Below, piece by piece: positions 44,417 to 52,804 of a stretch of 64,000 nucleotides of DNA (the first letter of the stretch is position 1; every line of letters begins with the position of its first letter). A program made the position numbers and the translations under genes. The notes beneath the pieces were generated by a model. The model did no database searches. It worked only from the letters and a program-made list of their open reading frames with translations, and was not told where the DNA came from. Location of the stretch: positions 20,692 through 84,691 of the forward strand of contig JANWXQ010000095.1 in the NCBI GenBank assembly GCA_025057275.1. Reading direction: 5' to 3'. The DNA is from Chitinophagales bacterium. GTDB lineage: Bacteria; Bacteroidota; Bacteroidia; Chitinophagales; UBA10324.

Positions 44417-45931
44417 TCATTGACGTCGGCGCAACCGCCTTCGCCAGGCGTCACCCGATGCGGAGGGAATTCCCTGTGCAGGATGCGCAGTTTGCCCTGT
44501 TTTTCCTTCCGCAATCAGTGCGGCCAGCAGAGCTGTGGCCGCAGCATCAGGAACATCCGCCTGAAGACATTCAGCAGAAAAATGTTCGGAAATAAAATGC
44601 GTGTCAAACCGCCCGCTGCGAAAGGCCGGGTGCTGCATCACCCATCGCCCAAAAGGCAAAGTGGTTTGCACGCCGCTGACTTCGTATTCGTCAATGGCAC
44701 GAATCATGCGTGCTATGGCCGACTGGCGATCACCGGCATGCACAATGAGTTTGGCCAGCATGGGATCGTAATGAATGGGAATCTCCATGCCGGCCTCGTA
44801 GGCATCGTCCACCCGAATGCCTGGTCCCTCCGGCTTTCGGTAGGTATGCAGCGTCCCGATGTCGGGCAAAAAATGATTGGCCGGATCTTCGGCGCAAACC
44901 CTTAGCTCGATGGCATGACCATGGATGCGAAGATCCTGCTGGGAGAAGCTCAAAGGCTCGCCGCAGGCTACGCAGATCTGCTCGCGTACCAGATCCACTC
45001 CGGTAATCAGCTCGGTAACGGGATGTTCCACCTGTAACCGCGTGTTCATTTCCAGGAAGTAATACGGCATGTTGCCGGCAGCATCCGAAGCGGAAGCATC
45101 CACCAGAAACTCCACGGTACCGGCATTGGTGTAGCCGGTGGCCAGCGCCAAAGCCACTGCATCACGGCCCATGCGCTGGCGCATGGCATCCGTCAGGATG
45201 CTGCTCGGGGCTTCTTCAATCACCTTTTGATGACGCCGCTGAATGGAACATTCCCGCTCGAACAGGTAGCAGCAGTTGCCGTGCTGATCAGCTATAAGCT
45301 GAATTTCTATATGACGCGGGCTGGAAACATATTTTTCCATAAACACCGAGCCATCACCGAAAGCGGCCTGCGCTTCGCTGATGGCCCGTTGCACCTGGTC
45401 GGCAAACTGTTTTTCGTCTTCTACAAGCCGCATTCCTTTACCGCCGCCACCGGCAGAAGCCTTGATGAGTATCGGAAAGCCGATGCGTTTGGCCTCCTGC
45501 AGGGCGGCTTCCACGTCGGCAATCGGCTGTTCCGTTCCGGGCACCAGCGGTACTCCCAAGCGGCGGGCTGTGGCTTTGGCAGCCAGCTTGCTTCCCATCT
45601 GCCGCATGGCCGATGCCGGTGGTCCGATGAACAACAGGCCAGACTGCTGTACCGCTTCAGCAAAGGCAGCATTTTCCGACAGAAAACCATAGCCGGGATG
45701 GATGGCCTCAGCCCCGCACCGACAGGCCACTTCGATGATGCGATCGCCCAACAAATAGGATTGCGAGGAAGGCGGCGGACCAATGCAAAAAGCTTCGTCG
45801 GCATAGCGCACATGAAGGGCATGGCGGTCTGCTTCGGAATAAACCGCAACGGTATGCAACCCCATTTCGCGAGCCGTTCGCATGATGCGAATGGCAATTT
45901 CCCCCCGGTTGGCAACAAGCAGCTTATTCAC
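44417..45931 (-). CDS. accC: Acetyl-CoA carboxylase, biotin carboxylase subunit
   Basis: A 504-residue ATP-grasp biotin carboxylase. It carboxylates biotin on its carrier protein as the first half of malonyl-CoA formation. Motifs are KLLVANRGEIAIRIMRTARE at the N-terminus, the glycine-rich ATP loop KASAGGGGKGMRLV, EMNTRLQVEHPVTE (catalytic Glu/Arg) and HYDPMLAKLIVH. The frame is open to 46132, but I start at GTG 45931 (VNKLLVANRG), where the family begins. A longer start would overlap the divergent ccmB. No accB follows, so the partner biotin carrier must be elsewhere. It could also belong to a propionyl- or methylcrotonyl-CoA carboxylase. Confidence 0.88.
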   Translation of the reverse strand: MNKLLVANRGEIAIRIMRTAREMGLHTVAVYSEADRHALHVRYADEAFCIGPPPSSQSYLLGDRIIEVACRCGAEAIHPGYGFLSENAAFAEAVQQSGLLFIGPPASAMRQMGSKLAAKATARRLGVPLVPGTEQPIADVEAALQEAKRIGFPILIKASAGGGGKGMRLVEDEKQFADQVQRAISEAQAAFGDGSVFMEKYVSSPRHIEIQLIADQHGNCCYLFERECSIQRRHQKVIEEAPSSILTDAMRQRMGRDAVALALATGYTNAGTVEFLVDASASDAAGNMPYYFLEMNTRLQVEHPVTELITGVDLVREQICVACGEPLSFSQQDLRIHGHAIELRVCAEDPANHFLPDIGTLHTYRKPEGPGIRVDDAYEAGMEIPIHYDPMLAKLIVHAGDRQSAIARMIRAIDEYEVSGVQTTLPFGRWVMQHPAFRSGRFDTHFISEHFSAECLQADVPDAAATALLAALIAEGKTGQTAHPAQGIPSASGDAWRRRLRRRQ

Positions 45932-46003
45932 TCCTGCGCAAGATAGTCCGGAGCGGGAGCATTCCGAAAACCGCTTGGGTGGGCTTTGTACCTTTCGGAC
46001 GCT

Positions 46004-46654
46004 ATGAATAAGCAATTGTGGGCTCTGGCCCATAAGGAATTTCTTACCGAATGGCGAAGCCGATACAGCCAGATGGGAGTTGTGTTGTATCTGGCGGCTA
46101 GCGTATTCATATTGTATCTGGGTTTGCAGCAAGCTGATGCGCGCTTATGGGTTGCTTTGTACTGGGTGGTGTTGTTTTTCACTTCCGTAACGGCTATAGC
46201 CAAAAGTTTTTTGCAGGAAAGCCGCATGCGCCTGCTGTACTACCAGTCGGTGGCATCGCCATTGGCCGTTTTTCTGGCCAAGGCGCTGTTTCACTTTGTC
46301 CAGTTGCTGGCCCTTGCGGCTTTGTGCTGGTTGCTGTTTTCCTTATTTTTTGATAATCCGATAATGCACCCTGCCCTTTTTGTGTTGATTGTAGTGAGTG
46401 GTTCGCTAACCTTCGTGCTGGCCTTTACGCTGATGTCGGCCATAGCGGCTAAAGCCGCACAGGCACTACTGATGGCCGTTTTATGCCTGCCGGTAGTGCT
46501 GCCGTCGCTTATGCTCCTTCTGCGATTATCGCATCAGGCTGCGATGGAAGGGCCTTTGGATTTTCCCTGGACGGATCTGGCCATGCTCTGGGCGCTGGAT
46601 GTCATTCTGTTGCTGCTGGCCCTTATCTTGTTTCCTTACCTTTGGCGCGACTGA
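46004..46654 (+). CDS. ccmB: Heme exporter membrane subunit CcmB
   Basis: A 216-residue membrane protein with six hydrophobic segments. The N-terminus MNKQLWALAHKEFLTEWRSR is typical, and FTSVTAIAKSFLQESRMR holds the CcmB loop. CcmB works with the ATPase CcmA and with CcmC in System I cytochrome c maturation, exporting heme or a related factor. The ATG at 46004 is preferred over the TTG at 45986. A 7-of-8 promoter box (TACCTTTC, 45989-45996) lies 7 nt upstream. It overlaps ccmC by 1 bp (TGATG). No ccmA is nearby, so the ABC ATPase must be encoded elsewhere. Confidence 0.85.
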   Translation: MNKQLWALAHKEFLTEWRSRYSQMGVVLYLAASVFILYLGLQQADARLWVALYWVVLFFTSVTAIAKSFLQESRMRLLYYQSVASPLAVFLAKALFHFVQLLALAALCWLLFSLFFDNPIMHPALFVLIVVSGSLTFVLAFTLMSAIAAKAAQALLMAVLCLPVVLPSLMLLLRLSHQAAMEGPLDFPWTDLAMLWALDVILLLLALILFPYLWRD

Positions 46655-47400
46655 TGCAGCAAGCTGGCGGTTTTTTCTCCGATGCCAGGTCCTTTCTTAT
46701 CCGCTATGGGTGGAAACTGGCTGGTGCCTTGCTGGTGGCGTATTCGCTGGCCATGGGACTCGTCATGCAGGTGCCGCAGTTGCCTGTGCTGGGGGAAAGC
46801 ATACGCAATCTGTTTTACCACGTTCCGCTGTGGTTTTCCATGACGTTTTTGCTGCTCGCTTCTGCTATCAACAGCCTTCGCTATCTGGCAACAAACCGGC
46901 CTCAATTGGATGTGCTGGCTGCCGCTCAGGTGCGCGTTGCGTTGTGGTTTGGTTTTGCCGGCCTGTTCACCGGAATGGTATGGGCGCGTACCACCTGGGG
47001 CACCTGGTGGGTAAACGATCCCAAACTGCTTGGCGCAGCAGCGGGCATCCTGTTCTATGTGGCCTACGTCGTATTGCGCAATTCCATGGATGACCTGCAG
47101 CGGAGGGCGCGCGTATCGGCGGTTGCAAACATCCTGTTTTTCTGCATGTTTATTCCAACCATTTTCATCATTCCCCGGCTGACCGATTCGTTGCATCCGG
47201 GAAGCGGAGGCAATCCGGCCTTCAATGTTTATGACCTGGACAACCGCATGCGGTGGGTGTTCTATCCAGCCGTCCTGGGATGGATTTTATTGGGCATATG
47301 GATGGCTTCGCTGTCGGCACGCTTGCAGCTTTTGCAGGCAGTGGCTGCCGGACTTTGGGATCAAGATGTGCTCACTACCGCTGTGCGCCATGAACAATAA
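46654..47400 (+). CDS. ccmC: Cytochrome c biogenesis/heme handling protein CcmC (CcsA family)
   Basis: A 248-residue integral membrane protein with about six segments. The tryptophan-rich heme-handling motif is TWGTWWVNDPKLLGAA. The E. coli CcmC consensus is WGTWWVWD; here the third Trp of that run is Asn (WWVND). VPLWFSMTFLLL and YNLFYHVP-like IRNLFYHVPLWF hold the flanking His. The ATG at 46654 shares a base with the ccmB stop. It should load heme on CcmE or a comparable chaperone. The WWVND form may be normal for this phylum. Confidence 0.85.
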   Translation: MQQAGGFFSDARSFLIRYGWKLAGALLVAYSLAMGLVMQVPQLPVLGESIRNLFYHVPLWFSMTFLLLASAINSLRYLATNRPQLDVLAAAQVRVALWFGFAGLFTGMVWARTTWGTWWVNDPKLLGAAAGILFYVAYVVLRNSMDDLQRRARVSAVANILFFCMFIPTIFIIPRLTDSLHPGSGGNPAFNVYDLDNRMRWVFYPAVLGWILLGIWMASLSARLQLLQAVAAGLWDQDVLTTAVRHEQ

Positions 47401-47626
47401 AAGGGGTTTGGTGTTGGGCTGCTTGTGCTGGATGCTGCTGGCCATGCAGCCGGTGCATGCGCAGTCGCTGGATCACTCAGTGGCAGAATGGCTGATGCAG
47501 AACGATCGCCTCAACGCGGTAATCGTCGTTCTCCTGATTATATTTGCCGCCCTCATTGTTTTTCTCATCCGTCAGGAACAGAAAATCAGACAGCTTCAAA
47601 AAAAGATCAACAACCATCATGAGTAA
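47390..47626 (+). CDS. ccmD: CcmD-like small membrane protein
   Basis: A 78-residue protein with a signal-like N-terminus ([20 protein letters not shown]) and one membrane segment ([20 protein letters not shown]), then a basic helix ([16 protein letters not shown]). This matches the CcmD-type proteins that stabilise the CcmABC complex, in the longer form seen in Bacteroidota. It overlaps the end of ccmC by 11 bp and the gdhA start by 8 bp. The assignment rests on size, topology and position. Confidence 0.75.
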   Translation: MNNKRGLVLGCLCWMLLAMQPVHAQSLDHSVAEWLMQNDRLNAVIVVLLIIFAALIVFLIRQEQKIRQLQKKINNHHE

Positions 47627-49064
47627 AAACGGAAGCCGCACCCACCAAAGTTTTTTCCAAAATGTAGAGCGCTATTTTGACAAGGCTGCCACGTTTTTAA
47701 ACTACGACAGCGGGTTGCTCAGCCAGATCAAGGCATGCAACAGCGTTTATCAGATGCGCTTTCCGGTTGTGGTGGAAGACAAAAAAAGCGGCAAGCAGAG
47801 TGTCCAGGTGATTGAAGCCTATCGCGTTCAGCATTCCCAGCATAAAGTGCCCTGCAAAGGAGGTATCCGGTATTCCATTGATGTGAATCAGGACGAGGTG
47901 ATGGCCCTGGCTGCACTGATGACATACAAATGCGCCATTGTGGATGTGCCTTTTGGCGGGGCCAAAGGAGGCATTAAAATTGACAAAAAGCAATACAGTG
48001 ACGATACCATTGAACGCATCACACGTCGCTACACAACTGAACTGATTAAGAAAAATTTTATTGGTGCAGCCATTGATGTGCCGGCTCCCGATTACGGCAC
48101 CGGCGAACGGGAAATGAGCTGGATTGTAGATACCTACCTGGCCTTTCACCCCAACGACATCAACGCCTATGGCTGCGTTACGGGCAAACCCATTTCCCAG
48201 GGTGGCGTTCGCGGACGGAAGGAAGCTACGGGCCGCGGCGTGTATTTCGGTACCCGCGAAGCCTGCAGCTTTGAGGAGGATATGAAACGCATCGGCCTTA
48301 CGCGCGGTATCGAGGGCAAACGGGTGGCCGTTCAGGGCCTTGGCAATGTGGGGTACTACTCCGCACGCTTTTTCGTGGAGGCGGGAGCCATCCTGGTTGG
48401 CGTAGCCGAAATTGACTGCGCCCTGATCAATCCCAAAGGCCTGGATCTGGAGCATATCATGCAATGGAAACAGGAGCATGGGGGATTGGTGAACTATCCT
48501 CATGCCAAGGTGATCAAGAATCCGCTGGCTGTCCTGGAAACGGATTGCGACATTCTCATTCCCGCTGCCCTGGAAAATCAGATCACTGAAGAAAACGCTC
48601 CGCGCATCAAGGCCCGAATCATTGCCGAAGGAGCTAACGGTCCCTGCACGCCGGCCGCCGAAGAAATCTTATTGAAGAAAAATGTACTGATTATACCCGA
48701 TATGTACCTGAATGCCGGCGGCGTGACGGTATCCTATTTTGAATGGCTGAAAAACCTGAGCCACGTGCGCTTCGGCCGGATGGAAAAACGCTTCACCGAA
48801 AACACCAATCTGCTTTTTGTCCGGGAAATCGAACGGCTCACCGGTCAGTCCTTAGGAACCGGCGAACGAAAATTGTTGCTGGAAGGAGCTGATGAGGAAG
48901 ATCTGGTGAACAGCGGTCTGGAAGATACCATGATTACTTCCTATCATGCCATCCGTGATACGATGAAGCGGAACAAAAAGATCAAGGACCTGCGAACGGC
49001 AGCTTTTGTTCTGGCCATAGATAAAGTGGCTTCCTCGTACACTACCCTGGGGATCTGGCCGTAA
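47619..49064 (+). CDS. gdhA: Glutamate dehydrogenase (Glu/Leu/Phe/Val dehydrogenase family)
   Basis: A 481-residue dehydrogenase interconverting glutamate and 2-oxoglutarate plus ammonia. Motifs are [20 protein letters not shown] (substrate lysines), [14 protein letters not shown] (catalytic region), and the Rossmann [19 protein letters not shown]. The N-terminus [20 protein letters not shown] and the length are those of the long hexameric GDH type in Bacteroidota. Its ATG lies 8 bp inside the ccmD-like gene, so it is co-transcribed with the Ccm genes. Cofactor choice (NAD or NADP) is not settled by sequence. Confidence 0.9.
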   Translation: MSKNGSRTHQSFFQNVERYFDKAATFLNYDSGLLSQIKACNSVYQMRFPVVVEDKKSGKQSVQVIEAYRVQHSQHKVPCKGGIRYSIDVNQDEVMALAALMTYKCAIVDVPFGGAKGGIKIDKKQYSDDTIERITRRYTTELIKKNFIGAAIDVPAPDYGTGEREMSWIVDTYLAFHPNDINAYGCVTGKPISQGGVRGRKEATGRGVYFGTREACSFEEDMKRIGLTRGIEGKRVAVQGLGNVGYYSARFFVEAGAILVGVAEIDCALINPKGLDLEHIMQWKQEHGGLVNYPHAKVIKNPLAVLETDCDILIPAALENQITEENAPRIKARIIAEGANGPCTPAAEEILLKKNVLIIPDMYLNAGGVTVSYFEWLKNLSHVRFGRMEKRFTENTNLLFVREIERLTGQSLGTGERKLLLEGADEEDLVNSGLEDTMITSYHAIRDTMKRNKKIKDLRTAAFVLAIDKVASSYTTLGIWP

Positions 49065-49082
49065 GGCTCTGAGGTTCTGCGA

Positions 49083-50318
49083 TCAGCAGATATACACTTT
49101 TTCAATGATATCATTACCGAAGCGGTAAGGAATATCCGACACCGATCCGATGGGTTGAGTCAAAATGAGGTGTGCGCGCTTTCCCACCGTAATGCTGCCG
49201 ACTTCTTCCTCCAGCTCCATGGCACAGGCCCCGTTGAGTGTGGCGGCATTGATGGCCTCAGCCGGCGTCATGCGCATCTGGATGCAGGCCAGGGAAAGCA
49301 CAAAGCTCATGCGTCCCGAGGGCGCTGATCCCGGATTGTAATCGGTGGCCAACGCTATGGTCAGGCCGGCATCCAGCATCTGACGAACGGGAGGGTAGGG
49401 CAGACGAAGGAAAAAGGCGGCAGCCGGCAGCAGTGTGGCCATGGTGGTTGATTTCTGCAATGCCTGAATTTCTTCTTCTCCCATCTGTTCCAAATGATCT
49501 ACAGAAAGCGCCTGGTTGCGCACCCCGGCCTGAACCCCTCCGCTGCGGGCAAGCTGGTTGGCGTGAATCTTAGGCTTTAGCCCGTACCTCCATCCTGCCT
49601 GAAGGATGCAGTCGGTTTCCTCAGGAGTAAAAAAACCGTTTTCGCAAAACACATCGCAGTAATCGGCCAGTTGTTCATCGGCAATCCGGGGCAACATGAC
49701 GTCGGTTATCAGCCTGATATACGCCTCCCGATTCTGACGGTATTCGGCAGGCAGCGCATGAGCGCCGAGAAATGTGGCTTTGATGGGAATGGGCGCCGAT
49801 TCGCGCAGCCGGCGGATTACCCGCAGCATTTTCAATTCACCTTCTACGGTCAGACCATAGCCGCTTTTGATTTCTACGGCTCCCGTCCCCTGGTTGATGA
49901 TTTCTTCCAGCCGGGCCCAGGCCCGCTCATATAGCAATTCTTCAGAGGTGTCGTTTAGCTTGCGTGCTGAGTTCAGAATGCCGCCACCCTGGGCGGCAAT
50001 CTGTTCGTAGCTGTACCCTTTGATTTTCAGCTCAAACTCTTCGGCCCGCCAGTCAGCAAACACCAGATGCGTGTGCGAATCGCACCAACAGGGCAACAAC
50101 AGTCGGCCGGTGCAGTCGCGTTGCGGGAGAGTGGCAAAAGGCTGCAATCGGTCGGCATCTTCTTTCATGGAACCGAAAGCAGCAATGCGTCCGTTGCAAA
50201 CCGCCAGCCAGGCATCGCGAAGCTGCGGCAGCTGCTGCATGGCAGCGCCCCTCAGCCGTTTTTCCGTCGGCTCACGGATACCAACCAAACTCTTGATATT
50301 TGTAAACAGCAGATCCAT
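49083..50318 (-). CDS. hutI: Imidazolonepropionase
   Basis: A 411-residue amidohydrolase that opens imidazolone propionate to formimino-glutamate in histidine breakdown. The metal motif is LLPCWCDSHTHLVFADWRAE (HxH), with KSGYGLTVEGELKMLRVIRR, GAHALPAEYR (third His) and the C-terminal ATDYNPGSAPSGRMSF segment. The frame is open to 50342; the ATG at 50318 (MDLLFTNIKSLVGI) fits the family. The start lies only 17 bp from the divergent Kazal gene. No other hut gene is in the window. Confidence 0.92.
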   Translation of the reverse strand: MDLLFTNIKSLVGIREPTEKRLRGAAMQQLPQLRDAWLAVCNGRIAAFGSMKEDADRLQPFATLPQRDCTGRLLLPCWCDSHTHLVFADWRAEEFELKIKGYSYEQIAAQGGGILNSARKLNDTSEELLYERAWARLEEIINQGTGAVEIKSGYGLTVEGELKMLRVIRRLRESAPIPIKATFLGAHALPAEYRQNREAYIRLITDVMLPRIADEQLADYCDVFCENGFFTPEETDCILQAGWRYGLKPKIHANQLARSGGVQAGVRNQALSVDHLEQMGEEEIQALQKSTTMATLLPAAAFFLRLPYPPVRQMLDAGLTIALATDYNPGSAPSGRMSFVLSLACIQMRMTPAEAINAATLNGACAMELEEEVGSITVGKRAHLILTQPIGSVSDIPYRFGNDIIEKVYIC

Positions 50319-50334
50319 CCTCAATCTTTGCCGG

Positions 50335-50568
50335 ATGCTCAAAATAACAGTTTCTCTCTTGTTCGTTCTGGTGATTCAGAAGCAATGCAGCCGCAAGGAG
50401 CTGTGCATTGATCCCAGCCGAGTGGATACCTTGCGTGCGTGCACGCGCGAATACAAGCCGGTATGTGGGTGCGACGGAAAGACCTATAGCAATCCGTGCG
50501 AAGCCGAACGATACGGTTTGTTGCGATGGACGCCGGGACCTTGCCCGGAAAAAGATCAACCCAAGTGA
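50335..50568 (+). CDS. Small secreted Kazal-type protein
   Basis: A 77-residue protein. It has a hydrophobic leader (MLKITVSLLFVLVIQ) and a Kazal-like domain, REYKPVCGCDGKTYSNPCEA, with six-plus cysteines in the Kazal pattern. Kazal domains inhibit serine proteases in eukaryotes; small bacterial Kazal proteins are known but rarely studied. The AATCTTTG box (50323-50330, 7 of 8) is just 4 nt before the ATG at 50335. The longer open frame from 50020 runs antisense through hutI and is rejected. It lies 18 bp before aroC. Its function as an inhibitor is inferred. Confidence 0.75.
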   Translation: MLKITVSLLFVLVIQKQCSRKELCIDPSRVDTLRACTREYKPVCGCDGKTYSNPCEAERYGLLRWTPGPCPEKDQPK

Positions 50569-50586
50569 TTCATCGGACTTTGTATT

Positions 50587-51684
50587 GTGGCTTCCAACAG
50601 CATCGGTCAGGTATTTCGGGTAACGACGTTTGGTGAATCGCATGGCCCGGTTATTGGCGCCGTAGTGGATGGCTGCCCGGCCGGGCTGCCATTGTCCGTC
50701 GAAGCCATTCAGCAGGACCTGAACCGCCGCCGTCCCGGTCAGTCTGCTTTAACAAGTCCGCGCAACGAAGCCGACCGCGTGCAGATCGTGTCCGGAATTT
50801 TTGAAGGGCGCACGACCGGAGCACCGATAGCCCTGCTGCTGGCCAATGAAGACATTCGTTCCGCTGATTACAACCACTTGCAGAATACGTACCGGCCATC
50901 GCATGCAGATTATACCTATGAAACCAAATACGGACTTCGTGACCATCGCGGAGGCGGACGTTCCAGCGCACGGGCCACTGCGGCTCTGGTTGCGGCAGGA
51001 GGAGTGGCCAAACAACTGCTGGCAACAGCCGACATCCGCATTGCTGCTTTTGTTACCCAGGTAGGTTCCGAGTCCGTTTCATTGCCTTTGGCGACCGACC
51101 CGCCGCAATTGGATGCCTGGTTAGCCGTCTCTGAAGCAAATGCCATTCGTTGCCCCGATGCCGAAGCAGCCGACCGCATGATTGCTTTGGTGGAAGAGGC
51201 CCGGTCGGCCGGCGACACCCTTGGCGGCATCATCACCGCAGTTATTGATCCCTGCCCTCCGGCGCTGGGAGAACCGCTTTTTGGAAAACTGCAGGCCGAT
51301 TTGGCCCATGCCATGCTGTGCATCAATGCCGTTCATGGCTTTGATTATGGCAGCGGGTTTGCCGGTGCCTCCCGGTACGGCTCCGAACATAACGATGTGT
51401 TCTTCAACGACCAGGGAACCATTCGCACCCGAACCAATTACAGTGGTGGCATTCAGGGCGGCATTACGAACGGCATGCCGGTGTATTTCCGTGTGGCCTT
51501 CAAACCTGTTGCCACCCTGATGCAAGTGCAGACTTCTGTGGATCGGGAAGGCGAACCGGTAACTTTAGAGGGACGGGGACGACACGACCCCTGCGTGTTG
51601 CCAAGGGCAGTGCCCATAGTGGAAGCAGCAGCAGCTATTGTGCTGGCTGATCATTTGTTGCGCAGCAGAATGGCACGCATCTGA
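50587..51684 (+). CDS. aroC: Chorismate synthase
   Basis: A 365-residue enzyme that converts EPSP to chorismate with reduced FMN, the last shikimate step. Motifs are GESHGPVIGAVVDGCPAGLP, RPGQSALTSPRNEADRVQIV, RPSHADYTYETKYGLRDHRG with GGGRSSARATAA, and GRHDPCVLPRAVPI at the C-terminus. It uses a GTG start at 50587 (MASNSIGQVFRVTTFGESHG). It is convergent with pyrF (9-bp gap). Confidence 0.95.
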   Translation: MASNSIGQVFRVTTFGESHGPVIGAVVDGCPAGLPLSVEAIQQDLNRRRPGQSALTSPRNEADRVQIVSGIFEGRTTGAPIALLLANEDIRSADYNHLQNTYRPSHADYTYETKYGLRDHRGGGRSSARATAALVAAGGVAKQLLATADIRIAAFVTQVGSESVSLPLATDPPQLDAWLAVSEANAIRCPDAEAADRMIALVEEARSAGDTLGGIITAVIDPCPPALGEPLFGKLQADLAHAMLCINAVHGFDYGSGFAGASRYGSEHNDVFFNDQGTIRTRTNYSGGIQGGITNGMPVYFRVAFKPVATLMQVQTSVDREGEPVTLEGRGRHDPCVLPRAVPIVEAAAAIVLADHLLRSRMARI

Positions 51685-51693
51685 AGGTACGCA

Positions 51694-52524
51694 TCACGCG
51701 TTAACGACGGAAAGGTAACCATTCATTTCACGAACATACGAAGCAGCCATCCTGGCAGCTGCTTCTGCATAATTAGCACCCGATGATGCATAAAGAACCT
51801 GCCGTGACACATTAACCAAAACAGGTCCGTCGGCGGTTAGGGCAGCCCGACAGACGTCAGGCAACGATCCTCCCTGAACTCCGACTCCGGGCACCAGCAA
51901 TACATGGCGCGGCACCAAACTGCGAACGCGCTGCAGCAGTTCCGGCCGCGTGGCTCCGGCAACAAACATCAGATTATCCGGACTGCCCCACTTCTGTGCC
52001 GTCAGCAGCACTTCTTCAAAAAGATAGCGGCCATTGTCCAGCTTTTTCAGTTGAAAATCCACAGCGCCTTCGTTGGACGTCAAGGCAAGTAAAGCAGTCC
52101 ATTTTCCCGGATAAGCCAGAAACGGCATGACGGAATCATGTCCCATGTAGGGGGAAACCGTAACGGCATCCACGCGAGAAGGCCTGCCTGATGGGGCAAA
52201 AAATGCTGCCGCATATTGCTCAGCACTGTTGCCGATATCGCCCCGCTTGGCATCCGCAATAAGGAAGGTATCAGAAGGAACGGTGCCGATTATCTCATGC
52301 AGCAGCGAAAAACCAGCAGGGCCCAAAGCTTCAAAAAAAGCCGTATTGACTTTGTAGGCAACAGCATAGGGCGTGGTGGCAAGCACTATGTCGTGCAGGA
52401 AGCGGTGAAGGCCTTCGGTGTTCTGGGGAAGCTGGGGCGGCAGACGCCTCAGGTCGGGATCCAGCCCCACACACAAAAAACTGCGCTTGTGGCGCATCAA
52501 GCCGATCAGTTCCTCACGGGTCAT
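51694..52524 (-). CDS. pyrF: Orotidine 5'-phosphate decarboxylase
   Basis: A 276-residue decarboxylase making UMP from OMP. It is of the longer type 2 form. The active-site motif is LIADAKRGDIGNSAEQY with its catalytic Lys and Asp pair. LCVGLDPDLRRLP opens the barrel, and LLVPGVGVQGGSLPDV is the phosphate-binding end. It is the third gene after mrp and a NifU-like gene, 4 bp after the latter. The link between pyrimidine synthesis and Fe-S genes is probably only transcriptional. Confidence 0.93.
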   Translation of the reverse strand: MTREELIGLMRHKRSFLCVGLDPDLRRLPPQLPQNTEGLHRFLHDIVLATTPYAVAYKVNTAFFEALGPAGFSLLHEIIGTVPSDTFLIADAKRGDIGNSAEQYAAAFFAPSGRPSRVDAVTVSPYMGHDSVMPFLAYPGKWTALLALTSNEGAVDFQLKKLDNGRYLFEEVLLTAQKWGSPDNLMFVAGATRPELLQRVRSLVPRHVLLVPGVGVQGGSLPDVCRAALTADGPVLVNVSRQVLYASSGANYAEAAARMAASYVREMNGYLSVVNA

Positions 52525-52528
52525 CCGG

Positions 52529-52777
52529 TCAAAGTACTTCCACGCCGGCTATTTCAGGATACAGCCCGCGGATGGTATCGGTCAGTCCGCTGACCACCGT
52601 TCGGGATGCCATCGGGCAGGACTCACACATACCGCTGAAGCGAAGCTGTACGATCAGGTCGTCGGTGATATTGACCAGATGAACATCCCCTTCATCGGCA
52701 TGCAGGTAGGGCCGGATCGCTTCCAGCGATGCGTTGATGCGCTCCATCATTTGTTGCTTTTTCTTCCGGCTCAGCAT
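52529..52777 (-). CDS. NifU C-terminal-domain (Nfu-type) iron-sulfur scaffold protein
   Basis: An 82-residue protein that is a single NifU C-terminal domain. The cluster-binding motif is FSGMCESCPMASRTV (CxxC). IRPYLHADEGDVHLVNI is the domain opening. It should carry or transfer an Fe-S cluster. It lies 27 bp after mrp, whose product is an Fe-S carrier P-loop ATPase, and 4 bp before pyrF. The pairing with mrp supports an Fe-S role. Confidence 0.88.
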   Translation of the reverse strand: MLSRKKKQQMMERINASLEAIRPYLHADEGDVHLVNITDDLIVQLRFSGMCESCPMASRTVVSGLTDTIRGLYPEIAGVEVL

Positions 52778-52804
52778 AAAAAACTTTACGTTCAGCGGGC
52801 TCAG

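Noticed and set aside
45932..46132. 67-residue N-terminal extension of accC
   Set aside because: It would overlap the divergent ccmB start and has no family match; VNKLLVANRG at GTG 45931 is the normal N-terminus.
50020..50334. N-terminal extension of the Kazal protein
   Set aside because: It runs antisense through hutI. The ATG at 50335 gives the signal-like leader and lies just after a promoter box.
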